64,000 bases of DNA from Nitrosomonas sp. (GTDB lineage: Bacteria > Pseudomonadota > Gammaproteobacteria > Burkholderiales > Nitrosomonadaceae). The DNA lies in NCBI RefSeq assembly GCF_020852615.1, contig NZ_JADZAJ010000005.1, positions 113,772 to 177,771 on the forward strand, written 5' to 3'. Positions 1-9,815 of this stretch are shown here, in pieces; the first letter of the stretch is position 1; each line of letters opens with the position of its first letter. The notes under the pieces are model-generated. The model was not told the DNA's origin. It searched no databases and saw only the letters and a list, made by a program, of their open reading frames with translations. A program made the position numbers and the translations under genes.

Positions 1-759
1 GGAGCCATTCAGGATGCGGAGACGATAAGCGCGTGTTTTGACAGGAATAGTGTAATTATGCTGACCATTTACCAGAATCGTATCTCCCAGAAAACCCTGC
101 ATACGCTGATGCATGGTCAGCGCATAGTAAAACTGGTTATCCGGGGTAAAACTGCGATCCTGAATGATCAGGGGAACGTCAAACTCACCACCAGGCAAAT
201 CCAGTTTGCGCTCTACCTCATCTGTGATGGTAATAAGTCCGGCAAGCCCCTGATATACCTGTCTGGCTGTTAATTCATGTGTATGCGAGTGATACCAGTT
301 GGTTCCTGCGGGGTTTTTTACCTCAAATTCATATACATATTGTTCACCTTCAAGAATGGCGTACATCGGATGCCCATCCATGATTTGCGGTACATGCATG
401 CCATGCCAGTGTGTTACACAGGGCTGCGGTAGCTGATTGTAAAAAAACAGCCGAACTTTCTGGCCTTGTTCAAAATTGAGGATAGGGCCCAGGTAACCGG
501 GAAGTTCCTTTAGGGTACCTGCTGGCCCTTTCAGCAATTTACCGGTGTATTTGAAAACCCGGGTACTCGCTCCAGGCAAAATCGGAATTGCAGTGGTCTG
601 TGCAGTCAAGGCTATTTCGACATCAGGCTTGAATGCACTGTCGGGAATCCGGTTGAGATTCCGGCTTTCCGGAAATACCACACCGGGCAGGGTGGTGGTA
701 AACGTTCCCAATGCGGCATATTGCAAAAATCTGCGACGATGATGATTGATGGTTGACAT
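1..759 (-). CDS. Multicopper oxidase (Tat-exported, partial; C-terminus beyond left window edge)
   Basis: Own translation of the minus strand from ATG at 757-759: MSTINHHRRRFLQYAALGTFTTTLPG... (twin-Arg signal), then copper-ligand motifs HWHGMHVPQIMDGHP and NWYHSHTHELTARQ. Open to the window edge, so absent from the ORF track. Confidence 0.88.
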   Translation of the reverse strand, partial: MSTINHHRRRFLQYAALGTFTTTLPGVVFPESRNLNRIPDSAFKPDVEIALTAQTTAIPILPGASTRVFKYTGKLLKGPAGTLKELPGYLGPILNFEQGQKVRLFFYNQLPQPCVTHWHGMHVPQIMDGHPMYAILEGEQYVYEFEVKNPAGTNWYHSHTHELTARQVYQGLAGLITITDEVERKLDLPGGEFDVPLIIQDRSFTPDNQFYYALTMHQRMQGFLGDTILVNGQHNYTIPVKTRAYRLRILNGS

Positions 760-936
760 GGTAATTAACCTTCTGCGTTAACGGGAATATAAACAAGTAT
801 CAGCTTACATAAATGATACGCAAGTGTGGAATAAAACCTGCACGATTTCAAAAAGTGAAAAATAAATATGTGTAAAATTTACCGGATTTCTGTTGCCCGG
901 ATGTTTTGGGGAAAGCAGTGAGATAATTGTTGTACC

Positions 937-2589
937 TTGAGATTTATCATTATTTATAGGGTGTGTTTAGAAATGTACAAAGCTGATCCTGAAATTCATG
1001 CTTTCAATCGAGAGAGGATTGTTAATACATTGAAAATGGCGGTCATATGTTTGGGTTTCCTGGCCGGAAATAACCTGGCATTAGCGGATGAGAGGGTAAC
1101 TTCCGCTGAAGCGCAGGTAGACTGGTCCAACGTACCGTTCGTCACTCCTCCCCCGCGCGCCGGGATTTTTGTCAAACCACCAGCAGGCCCGGGTTATTTT
1201 TCTTTACTGGATTTGATCAATGGTAACAGCCGTGAAAAACCGCAAACAGATCCTTTCCCACCTTCCGCCCTGACAACAACGCCAGCTTACGATTTTGATT
1301 TCCGTTACCTTGAGCAACCGGGCCACGAAAAAGATTTTTTTGATCCGGTCAAACGTATCCACCTGGGTAATGACTGGTTGTTGTCTTTTGGCGGCAGTTT
1401 CTGGTATCGCTATATGCATGAAACAGATAGCCGTTTGAATGCTGCCGGAATCAATAATAACTACCATTTATTGCGCACACGGCTGAATGCTGATCTCTGG
1501 TATCAGGATCGGTTCCGGTTATTCGCCGAGATGCTGGATGCCCGTGCTTTTGGGCTGGATTTACCGAGTCTGGCAATCGACCGAAACCGTACCGATATGC
1601 TTAACCTGTTTGCCGATGTCAAGTTGGGTCAGTTTTTGAATGGCCCGGCTTATCTGCGGGTAGGGCGCCAGGAACTCGCTTACGGGTCACAACGCCTGAT
1701 ATCGACGCTGGATTGGGCAAATACCCGCCGGACGTTTCAGGGAGTAAAAACTTTCTGGCAGAACCCGACGTTTAATCTGGACGCATTCTGGGTACGACCA
1801 ATGACGACTGAACCCAATAATTTCGATAACTGGGACAAGGATCGTAACTTTGTCGGCTTATGGGGGACTTATAAAGCTGTTCCGGGCCAGGTGTTCGACC
1901 TGTATTACCTGAGCCTGATCGACAACAGAGTCATTTCCCCAGCCAATATTAACCAGGGTAATGTGCTGCAGGGAGATTCGATTCTGCACACCATCGGCAC
2001 GCGCTGGGCGGGTGACTATGAACGTATCCTCTATGAACTGGAAGGTATGTATCAGTTCGGGAGACGTTCTCATCTTGATATTTCAGCTTTTTCGATTGCT
2101 TCCGGAGTGGGTTATCAGTTACCGCTGCCGATGAACCCTCAGTTCTGGTTACGCTATGATTTTGCCTCGGGGGATCGCAATCACCGTGACGGACATAGCA
2201 ATACATTCAACCAGCTTTTCCCGTTCGGGCACTATTATTTTGGCTATATGGATCAGGTGGGGCGGCAAAACATTCATGATTTTAATGCACAATTCACTTT
2301 GCATCCTCAGCCGTGGGTCACATTCCTGGGGCAGTATCACCGTTTCTACCTGGCGAATAAACGTGATTATCTGTATAACGCGGCCGGAGTGGGAATAATG
2401 CGCGATATCACCGGCCAGTCAGGCAGCCATGTAGGGGATGAAATCGATTTTCTGCTTAATTTCCATGTTGCACGGCATCACGATGTGCTGTTGGGATATT
2501 CAAAACTTTTTACCGGCGAGTTCATCAAAAGTATGCGTCCCGGTGCTTCACCTGATTTATTCTATGCGCAGTATAATTTCCGGTTCTGA
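937..2589 (+). CDS. Alginate-export-type outer membrane porin family protein
   Basis: 550 aa ORF with beta-barrel-like aromatic/glycine alternation (GGSFWYRYMHETDSRLN..., LRVGRQELAYGSQRLISTLDWANTRRTFQG) ending in ...FYAQYNFRF (C-terminal Phe). True start may be the in-frame ATG at 973. Confidence 0.75.
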   Translation: MRFIIIYRVCLEMYKADPEIHAFNRERIVNTLKMAVICLGFLAGNNLALADERVTSAEAQVDWSNVPFVTPPPRAGIFVKPPAGPGYFSLLDLINGNSREKPQTDPFPPSALTTTPAYDFDFRYLEQPGHEKDFFDPVKRIHLGNDWLLSFGGSFWYRYMHETDSRLNAAGINNNYHLLRTRLNADLWYQDRFRLFAEMLDARAFGLDLPSLAIDRNRTDMLNLFADVKLGQFLNGPAYLRVGRQELAYGSQRLISTLDWANTRRTFQGVKTFWQNPTFNLDAFWVRPMTTEPNNFDNWDKDRNFVGLWGTYKAVPGQVFDLYYLSLIDNRVISPANINQGNVLQGDSILHTIGTRWAGDYERILYELEGMYQFGRRSHLDISAFSIASGVGYQLPLPMNPQFWLRYDFASGDRNHRDGHSNTFNQLFPFGHYYFGYMDQVGRQNIHDFNAQFTLHPQPWVTFLGQYHRFYLANKRDYLYNAAGVGIMRDITGQSGSHVGDEIDFLLNFHVARHHDVLLGYSKLFTGEFIKSMRPGASPDLFYAQYNFRF

Positions 2590-2638
2590 TCAGCAGACTG
2601 GTGTAGCTTTTTTCACAACTTTATAAAGGGAAAAATAA

Positions 2639-2974
2639 ATGTTAAAAACAGTATTTGCTGCAATGCTGACAGTTTCACTCGCAAGCGTTAACCTGTCTGC
2701 CGCCTATGCAGAAGAAGCACCTAAAGTTGAGACAATGCCTGCGGATGAGGGAATTGTCGTTTCCTCAATTGATGCGGCAGGCTATACTTATATGGAACTT
2801 GCCAATGGTGACAAGAAAATCTGGATAGCAGCACCAACGACCAAAGTCAGCAATGGTGAACACATTCGCTTCGTGGAAAACATGAGGATGCATAATTTCA
2901 CCAGTAAAACCCTGAATCGGACATTTAACGAGCTGATTTTTGTGACTTCTACACAAACTGCGGTAGCAAAATAA
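2639..2974 (+). CDS. Small exported protein, NrfJ-like / OB-fold-like
   Basis: 111 aa, N-terminal signal peptide (MLKTVFAAMLTVSLASVNLSAAYA); SSIDAAGYTYMELANGDKKIWIAAP resembles the NrfJ-type motif. Confidence 0.5.
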   Translation: MLKTVFAAMLTVSLASVNLSAAYAEEAPKVETMPADEGIVVSSIDAAGYTYMELANGDKKIWIAAPTTKVSNGEHIRFVENMRMHNFTSKTLNRTFNELIFVTSTQTAVAK

Positions 2975-3001
2975 AATTATTCCCTGTCGAGGAGAAGGAA
3001 A

Positions 3002-5122
3002 TCAGGCTCGCTGTTGCCTGGCAGATTTTCTACCTGGTTTTTTGCTGATTGTTTGTGGCAGTTCTTTGATCTCGGCAGGATCTACCATACCGATAAAGAG
3101 TTTATTTCTAAGGTTTTTTATTTCGTCACGATACCGGGTAGCCAGTTCGAATTCCATATTCCTGGCTGCTTCCAGCATATTTTTTTCCAGACGCTGAATT
3201 TCTTTTGCCAGCTGCATCTCATTCATGGCGGCATAGCGTGCCTGAACCTGCGCAATTTTCTGGTGTTCTGCTGCATTTTCACTATCATAAACACCATCAA
3301 TCAGATCCTTGATGCGCTTACTGATACCGCGCGGTGTAATGTTGTTCTGCTGATTAAACAACTTCTGTCTGGTGCGTCGCCGCTCGGTTTCATCAATGGC
3401 GCGCCGCATAGAACCGGTGATCCGGTCGGCGTAGAGGATGGCTGTACCATTAACATGCCGGGCAGCACGCCCCATGGTCTGAATCAGCGATCGTTCCGAC
3501 CGCAGAAAACCTTCTTTATCAGCGTCCAGTATGCCAACCAGTGAAACTTCCGGAAGATCCAGTCCTTCCCGCAGCAGGTTGATGCCCACCAGAACGTCGA
3601 ATTTGCCCAAGCGTAAATCCCGAATGATTTCAACCCGTTCAACGGTATCAATATCGGAATGCAGATAACGTACCCGGATACCATGATCAGAAAAATAATC
3701 AGTCAGATCTTCAGACATGCGTTTGGTTAGCGTGGTGACCAGCACCCGTTCTCCCTGAGCAGCCCGAACAGAAACTTCCGACATCAAATCGTCCACCTGG
3801 GTAGCAATCGGACGAATGATGATAACCGGATCCACCAGGCCGGTTGGCCTTGCAACCTGTTCTGCAATCTGGCCACTGTGCTGAATTTCGTATTCTGCCG
3901 GAGTAGCTGAAACAAAAATGGTTTGCGGCATCAGCTTCTCGAATTCCTCGAATCGGAGTGGCCGGTTATCCAGTGCGGAGGGCAGACGAAAGCCGTAAGC
4001 CACCAGGTTTTCTTTTCTTGAACGATCACCTTTATACATTCCGCCGATCTGAGGGACAGTAACGTGGCTTTCATCAATAACCATGAGTGCGTTGTCCGGC
4101 AGATAGTCAATAAGTGTAGGCGGAGGATCTCCAGGCTGCCGCCCTGACAGGTGGCGTGAATAATTTTCAATCCCCTTGCAAAAACCCAGCTCATTGAGCA
4201 TTTCCAGATCAAAGCGTGTGCGTTGCTCCAGACGCTGGGCTTCCACCAGTTTGTGATTTTCATAAAAACAGCTCAATCGCTCGGCAAGCTCGGTCTTGAT
4301 GGTTTCTATGGCCCGCAGGGTGGTGCTGCGCGGGGTAACATAATGACTGGAGGGGTAGACCGTATAGCGTGATACTTTTTGCCGGGTATGTCCGGTAAGC
4401 GGATCAAACAATGTCATGCTTTCCACTTCGTCATCGAACAGGGAAATACGCAACGCAATCTCGGAATTCTCTGCCGGAAAAACATCCAGCACATCCCCGC
4501 GGACACGAAAAGTACCGCGCGCAAACTCAAATTCATTCCGCTGGTACTGCATGCCCGTGAGACGCTGGACGATATCTCGCTGCGAGATTTTTTCGTGCTC
4601 ACGCACGTGCAGGATCATGCCGTGATAATCAACCGGATCCCCGATACCGTAGATACAGGAGACCGTTGCAACAATAATTGCATCGTCCCGTTCCAGCAGA
4701 GATTTTGTGGCAGACAGGCGCATCTGCTCGATATGCTCATTGATACTGGAATCTTTTTCGATAAACAGATCACGGGAGGGGACATAAGCTTCCGGCTGAT
4801 AGTAATCATAGTAGGAAACAAAATATTCCACCGCATTTTCCGGGAAAAATTCCCGCATTTCGGCATAGAGCTGCGCAGCCAGTGTTTTATTGGGGGCCAT
4901 AATGATGGCAGGACGCCCCAGCTGTGCAATCACATTGGCGATAGTGAAGGTTTTGCCGGATCCGGTTACGCCAAGCAGCGTCTGGAAGGATAAACCGGAT
5001 TCCATCCCTTCCACCAGCTTGCTAATGGCTTCCGGTTGATCGCCTGCTGGCTGAAATGCCTGATTGAGCTTGTAAGGACTGCCCGGAAAAGTAATAATCA
5101 CGGATTTGTAAGTCACCTTCAA
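3002..5122 (-). CDS. uvrB: Excinuclease ABC subunit B
   Basis: 706 aa; Walker [39 protein letters not shown]-terminal UVR motif. Confidence 0.97.
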   Translation of the reverse strand: MKVTYKSVIITFPGSPYKLNQAFQPAGDQPEAISKLVEGMESGLSFQTLLGVTGSGKTFTIANVIAQLGRPAIIMAPNKTLAAQLYAEMREFFPENAVEYFVSYYDYYQPEAYVPSRDLFIEKDSSINEHIEQMRLSATKSLLERDDAIIVATVSCIYGIGDPVDYHGMILHVREHEKISQRDIVQRLTGMQYQRNEFEFARGTFRVRGDVLDVFPAENSEIALRISLFDDEVESMTLFDPLTGHTRQKVSRYTVYPSSHYVTPRSTTLRAIETIKTELAERLSCFYENHKLVEAQRLEQRTRFDLEMLNELGFCKGIENYSRHLSGRQPGDPPPTLIDYLPDNALMVIDESHVTVPQIGGMYKGDRSRKENLVAYGFRLPSALDNRPLRFEEFEKLMPQTIFVSATPAEYEIQHSGQIAEQVARPTGLVDPVIIIRPIATQVDDLMSEVSVRAAQGERVLVTTLTKRMSEDLTDYFSDHGIRVRYLHSDIDTVERVEIIRDLRLGKFDVLVGINLLREGLDLPEVSLVGILDADKEGFLRSERSLIQTMGRAARHVNGTAILYADRITGSMRRAIDETERRRTRQKLFNQQNNITPRGISKRIKDLIDGVYDSENAAEHQKIAQVQARYAAMNEMQLAKEIQRLEKNMLEAARNMEFELATRYRDEIKNLRNKLFIGMVDPAEIKELPQTISKKPGRKSARQQRA

Positions 5123-5147
5123 AATTTAACGTTTTTGATTCTAACAT

Positions 5148-6371
5148 GTGCAAATCACATCCATCAGGAGCTGTATCGTGAAACTCTCACAACGCGTTCA
5201 GGCGATTAAACCTTCTCCCACGCTGGCTGTCACTGCTAAGGCAGCCAAACTCAAGGCGGAAGGGAAAAATATTATTGGTCTGGGAGCTGGTGAGCCGGAT
5301 TTCGACACACCGCTGCATATCAAGGATGCGGCAATTACGGCGATCCGCAATGGATTTACGAAATATACGGCAGTGGGTGGAACAGCATCTCTGAAACAGG
5401 CGATCATCTCAAAATTCAAACGGGAGAATTCACTGGAATTTGTACCAGGAGAAATTCTGGTTTCCAGTGGGGGGAAACAAAGCTTTTTTAACCTGGCGCT
5501 GGCGACAATTGATCCGGGTGATGAAGTTGTGATTCCTGCCCCTTACTGGGTCTCTTATCCTGATATTGTGCTGATTGCCGGTGGAAAGCCGGTTTTCATC
5601 AATACCGGAATTGGAGAGAAATTCAAAATTTTACCAGATCAGCTGGAAAAAGCGATTACACCCAGAACCCGCATGTTTGTCCTTAACAGTCCGGGCAATC
5701 CTTCCGGCAGTGTATACAGCCTGGAAGAACTGCAGGCCCTGGGTGCGGTATTGCGTAAATATCCTGATATTCTGATTGCCACGGATGATATGTATGAGCA
5801 TATTCTTCTGGCTGGAGATAAATTTGTTAACGTTCTGAACGCGTGCCCGGATCTGAAAGAGCGTACTGTTGTACTCAACGGCGTATCCAAGGCTTATGCC
5901 ATGACGGGATGGCGTATCGGCTATTGTGGCGGGCCGGCGGCAATCATTACTGCAATGGAAAATATCCAGTCACAAAGCACCTCCAATCCAAACTCGATTG
6001 CCCAGGTTGCGGCTGAAACTGCATTAAATGGAGATCAATCCTGCATGATCCCGATGATTACTGCCTTTCAAGAACGTAACCAGTTTCTGACAAATGCATT
6101 GAATTCCATTACAGGAATTCGCTGTCTGTTATCTGAGGGTGCTTTCTATGCTTTTGTGGATGTGAGGCAGGTTATCAGCCGCTTACATTCACAAAAAATA
6201 CTGCAGGATGGCAGTGACCTTGCTTTCTGCAACTACATACTGGAAAAGGCGGAAGTGGCTGTTGTTCCGGGCTCAGCCTTTGGTTGTGAAGGTTACATGC
6301 GGCTATCGTTTGCAACTTCGATGGACAACCTGCGGGAAGCCATGAAACGTATTACCGGTTTACTGGGTTAA
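5148..6371 (+). CDS. Pyridoxal phosphate-dependent aspartate aminotransferase
   Basis: 407 aa; LGAGEPDFDTP, PLP-lysine motif NGVSKAYAMTGWRIGY. Likely start at in-frame GTG 5178 (VKLSQRVQAIKPSPTLAV). Confidence 0.93.
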   Translation: MQITSIRSCIVKLSQRVQAIKPSPTLAVTAKAAKLKAEGKNIIGLGAGEPDFDTPLHIKDAAITAIRNGFTKYTAVGGTASLKQAIISKFKRENSLEFVPGEILVSSGGKQSFFNLALATIDPGDEVVIPAPYWVSYPDIVLIAGGKPVFINTGIGEKFKILPDQLEKAITPRTRMFVLNSPGNPSGSVYSLEELQALGAVLRKYPDILIATDDMYEHILLAGDKFVNVLNACPDLKERTVVLNGVSKAYAMTGWRIGYCGGPAAIITAMENIQSQSTSNPNSIAQVAAETALNGDQSCMIPMITAFQERNQFLTNALNSITGIRCLLSEGAFYAFVDVRQVISRLHSQKILQDGSDLAFCNYILEKAEVAVVPGSAFGCEGYMRLSFATSMDNLREAMKRITGLLG

Positions 6372-6410
6372 TCGTTTCCCCTGTGAAATGTACTCAAAAC
6401 AACCCGGCTT

Positions 6411-6440
6411 TGACTTCCTGCCACATGCAGCAGGAAGTCA
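6411..6440. terminator. Hairpin downstream of aminotransferase gene
   Basis: Inverted repeat TGACTTCCTGC-CACATGCA-GCAGGAAGTCA (11 bp stem); no clear U-tract. Confidence 0.5.
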
Positions 6441-6546
6441 TATACAGCAAAGCATACCGGCTGTTGTAAACTGTCATAAAAAAACGACACACCTTCGTAT
6501 TTCTGCTCGTATCCAGCTCTCTCCCGTGTGCTGTTTTTACAGCGGG

Positions 6547-6801
6547 TTATTCTTCCTGATCAGATACAGCACGTCTGCTCTTCCGGATCAGACCCTGTTC
6601 TTCTGCCTTGCGTAGCGCTTCATACCTGCAGTGGACTTCAAGAAGCGCCATAATTCTCTGAAACTGAGTCCGAACAGTAGCGGGTGTCCGATCCAGATAT
6701 TGTGCGAGGACTTTTGTGTTGGTTGTTCTTTTCTCCCGGCTCGCCTCGAGTAAGCTGTAATGTGATGGAGGTAAGCGTTTTAGCTGTTTGAGATCCATAT
6801 A
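6547..6801 (-). CDS. Stand-alone LuxR/GerE-type helix-turn-helix protein
   Basis: TNTKVLAQYLDRTPATVRTQFQRIMALLEVHCRYEALRKAEEQGLI matches the LuxR-type HTH pattern (K-E-I-A...TV..H...I..KL.V..R..A...A...GLI). ORF track start 6828; ATG at 6801 is also possible. Confidence 0.6.
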   Translation of the reverse strand, partial: YMDLKQLKRLPPSHYSLLEASREKRTTNTKVLAQYLDRTPATVRTQFQRIMALLEVHCRYEALRKAEEQGLIRKSRRAVSDQEE

Positions 6802-7302
6802 CATTTCTCCAGTTTGATTGAAGTTCAACTGAAATACTATTCAGGATTATTATTCAATCAGTTACAGGTACTGCTTTGAGGGTAACCCTATTATTTACAG
6901 TTTAGCCCATCTCAGCACTATTCGTTAGTTATAAAGCAATAAATATGCCATAAATTTATATATTTGATTTTTAATGTTTATTATCTGCCGGATTAGCTAT
7001 GTTCAGAAGGATTGTAAAATTTTCCGGCAAATATACTACTGCATTACCATGGGTAAAGTGCTGAGTTTTTGGGGGCTATTTTGAGATAGCTATATAAAAA
7101 ATCGGAATAAAAATACCTGTGTGAATAACCTTTTTCCTCCAATACCAGCTGTTCCTGCTGCCTCCTCTGCTCTGATCCATTTTGCAATTCCTGACTCTGT
7201 ATGCAATTGCAGTATTGTCCTGACGGGCACAACCTTCTTACTATGCTTAACGCAGCAAGTGCTGTGGCCAATAGGCGACATTTAACTTGTTGGGGTTGCA
7301 AT

Positions 7303-7320
7303 ACAGATTACGTAATCTGT
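7303..7320. promoter_or_regulatory. Perfect 18-bp palindrome in the leader of the Fap-like operon
   Basis: ACAGATTACGTAATCTGT is identical to its reverse complement; lies 32 nt upstream of the likely ATG at 7353. Confidence 0.55.
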
Positions 7321-7352
7321 GTTTTATAAATTTTATGAAAAAGGAAAATACC

Positions 7353-8528
7353 ATGGATCAATTTTCTAAAAAAATTCTGGTTGCCAGTATCGTTCTGGCA
7401 TTTGGTGCAGCAGGTAATGTTTGGGCAGCCGGAAGTGACAGCCCGGCTCCTGTTACCAAAAGCGTAACAGATGGAAAAGATGTCACAAACGCCGGAAAAG
7501 GTGCCAGTAACTCGGCAGCCAATGGTGGAAGTACTTCAAGCACAGCTGACAGTAGCAACAGCGGTAATACCGACAGCAGCAACAGCGGTAATACACAAAC
7601 CGATAACAGCAACAGCAGCAAAACTGTTACCAAAACTGACAACACCAACAACAGCGATAATCGTGTTGATAATACCAACAACACCAAGACCATTACCAGG
7701 ACAGACAGCAGCACAAACGACAGCAACAACAGCAAAACCAAAACTGTTACAAATACTGACAGCAGCAATAACAGCACCAATGACAGCAATAACAGAACTA
7801 AAACTGTAACTGCTGACAGCAACAACACTGACAGCAGCAACAACAGTGACAACAGCAGCAAAACCAAAACTGTTACGAAAGACAGCTATAACGACAGTAG
7901 CGATAACAGCCAAAGAACCAAGACTGTAACCCGCGACAGCAACAACGATAACAGCAGTGCTAATGCTGATGGTAAAGGCAACGCATCTGCTAACAACAGC
8001 GGTACAGCAAGTGTAACTGACAGCAGTGGTAGCGGTAACACCAAAACTGTTACAAAGGACAGCAACAACGACAACAGCAGCGCAAGCGCACATGGTAAAG
8101 GCAATGCTTCTGCTAACGGTGGCAGCACAGCAACAGCTGACAACAGTGATAACAGTGATAACAGCAAAGCCGGTGCCAAAGATAGAGGTGCAGCTGCAAA
8201 TGGCGGCGGCTCAGCAAGCGTGACCGATAGCAGCGATAACAGCAGAACCAGCGCTAAAGGTGATGGCAGTGCTGCAGCTAACGGCGGTAATGCAACAAGC
8301 ACCTATTCTGTTAACAATGCGTCACTGAGCGGTGTGGTAACCGGTCAGGCTGCTGATGGTGTGCCTGTCAGTGATGCAGTTGGTCTCGTAGGCGGTACTC
8401 TGAGCAACAACATTGATAATTCAATCAATGGTGCCGGCCTGAACCAGGTTGCTCAAAATCTGGGATCAAGCTCCCTGATCCAGCAACAGGTTTCCTTCCA
8501 GGGTAACGTAAACGTTAACCGCCCATAA
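7353..8528 (+). CDS. Exported Ser/Asn/Asp/Thr-rich repeat protein, candidate functional-amyloid/adhesin subunit
   Basis: ATG at 7353 preceded by AAGGAAA; signal peptide MDQFSKKILVASIVLAFGAAGNVWAAG; about seven TK(T)V/IT-type repeats and about five GKGxAxANGGSx-type repeats; C-terminus GLNQVAQNLGSSSLIQQQVSFQGNVNVNRP. Confidence 0.8.
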   Translation: MDQFSKKILVASIVLAFGAAGNVWAAGSDSPAPVTKSVTDGKDVTNAGKGASNSAANGGSTSSTADSSNSGNTDSSNSGNTQTDNSNSSKTVTKTDNTNNSDNRVDNTNNTKTITRTDSSTNDSNNSKTKTVTNTDSSNNSTNDSNNRTKTVTADSNNTDSSNNSDNSSKTKTVTKDSYNDSSDNSQRTKTVTRDSNNDNSSANADGKGNASANNSGTASVTDSSGSGNTKTVTKDSNNDNSSASAHGKGNASANGGSTATADNSDNSDNSKAGAKDRGAAANGGGSASVTDSSDNSRTSAKGDGSAAANGGNATSTYSVNNASLSGVVTGQAADGVPVSDAVGLVGGTLSNNIDNSINGAGLNQVAQNLGSSSLIQQQVSFQGNVNVNRP

Positions 8529-8565
8529 AACTGAACAGCTAACAGGGTAGAGGTGTAACTTCAGG

Positions 8566-8603
8566 CTGGCAGGCAACAGTAACGTTGTCTGCCAGTTTTT
8601 TTT
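8566..8603 (+). terminator. Rho-independent terminator or attenuator inside the Fap-like operon
   Basis: CTGGCAGGCAAC-agtaac-GTTGTCTGCCAG followed by TTTTTTTT. Confidence 0.85.
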
Positions 8604-8644
8604 CCAGGATAGGAAAAAAATATGAGTAACAAGTGGAGACGATT

Positions 8645-9013
8645 ATGAAAACCTGTACCAGAAAAGGTTTTGTTGTACTTGCGATATGGATGACCGTCAG
8701 TATGACCTGCGGGGCATCGGGAGTAAGGTCACTTGCACAGGAAGATCATTATCTTCCTCAGGCTGAAAGAGCATCACTGGAGGAGCTTGATAATGCAACA
8801 GGACGTGAAGGAGTTGATGTAACCACTCTAAATAATATGAACGTCCGCGCACTGCTTGCCGGCAACAGGGCCACAAACAATGCAAGCGGTTTTAATTCCA
8901 TTGATAACGGTTCTTTTGTTGGGGCAAGTGGTATGTTTTCGGTAATACAGAACTCGGGAAACAATGTTCTTATTCAGGATTCGACAATTATCAATGTAAC
9001 GATACTGCCCTGA
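8645..9013 (+). CDS. Small exported protein sharing C-terminal motif with the repeat protein (candidate minor subunit/nucleator)
   Basis: MKTCTRKGFVVLAIWMTVSMTCGASG signal-like N-terminus; ERASLEELDNATGREG motif; C-terminal GMFSVIQNSGNNVLIQDSTIINVTILP parallels the C-terminus of the 7353-8528 product. Confidence 0.65.
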   Translation: MKTCTRKGFVVLAIWMTVSMTCGASGVRSLAQEDHYLPQAERASLEELDNATGREGVDVTTLNNMNVRALLAGNRATNNASGFNSIDNGSFVGASGMFSVIQNSGNNVLIQDSTIINVTILP

Positions 9014-9095
9014 TTTGAAGTGTGCTTACAGGAAATAAAATTTCAGGTTATCCGCAAAACCGCGAGCTATGCCGTTGTCTGTTCTGGAAATAAGC

Positions 9096-9794
9096 ATGAG
9101 ATTTTTATTTAGATTATTCGTTATTTTGCAAATTTTCTGGGTAATCCGGGGAGGAGAAGCATTTGCCATGGATATGATTGGTGTAGCGGGCGGAGCCAAT
9201 TTCAATATTCAGGGAAAAAGCTTTGCAGAACGGCGATTCAATACGGTTTACAGGCAACAGTTTGATTTCAGCTGCGGATCGGCTGCGTTGGCAAGCCTGC
9301 TTACTTTTCATTATGACGATACAGTTAATGAGCAGTCTGTTTTCATAGACATGTACCAGAATGGTGATCAGGAAAAGATCAAACGGGAAGGCTTTTCCAT
9401 GCTGGATATGAAACTGTATCTTGAACGCAGAGGATATCGTTCGGATGGATTCAAGATTAATCTGGATCAGCTTTGGGCTACCGGGAACCCTGCCATTACC
9501 ATTATTAACCTTAATGGCTACATGCATTTCGTCATTATTAAGGGGGTGGATGAAGAAAAAGTTCTACTGGGGGACCCGGCAATGGGTGTCAAGTCCATGG
9601 ATCGTACCGAATTTGAAAAAATATGGGGTAATCGCATCTTGTTTCTGATCCATAGCGATACTGATCCTGCAGTAAGCTATCAGAAAATACATGCAGAGTG
9701 GGCTGGAAGACTGGCGCCATTGGGCGAAGCGGTAGATCGAACAAGTTTGGGTGTCTTCAATGTACTGCGCCCGGGCCCCTGGGATTTTCGATAA
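9096..9794 (+). CDS. C39-family-like cysteine peptidase (FapD-like)
   Basis: QQFDFSCGSAALASLLTFHY (catalytic Cys), GYMHFVIIKGV (His), LLGDPAMG (Asp); N-terminal signal/TM segment. Confidence 0.82.
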   Translation: MRFLFRLFVILQIFWVIRGGEAFAMDMIGVAGGANFNIQGKSFAERRFNTVYRQQFDFSCGSAALASLLTFHYDDTVNEQSVFIDMYQNGDQEKIKREGFSMLDMKLYLERRGYRSDGFKINLDQLWATGNPAITIINLNGYMHFVIIKGVDEEKVLLGDPAMGVKSMDRTEFEKIWGNRILFLIHSDTDPAVSYQKIHAEWAGRLAPLGEAVDRTSLGVFNVLRPGPWDFR

Positions 9795-9815
9795 TTTGTG
9801 TAATACGAGAGAAAA

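Noticed and set aside
4379-4993. 204-aa plus-strand ORF opposite uvrB
   Set aside because: Antisense shadow ORF within a clear uvrB coding region.
7044-7301. Minus-strand ORFs upstream of the repeat-protein gene
   Set aside because: Low-complexity Gln/Tyr-rich reading frames in the intergenic/promoter region with no support; treated as non-coding.
7358-8302. Minus-strand ORFs 7358-7867, 7536-8093 and 7886-8302 (Leu/Val/Ala-rich)
   Set aside because: Antisense artefacts of the repetitive AAC/AGC/GAC codon composition of the plus-strand repeat gene; no RBS or family similarity.
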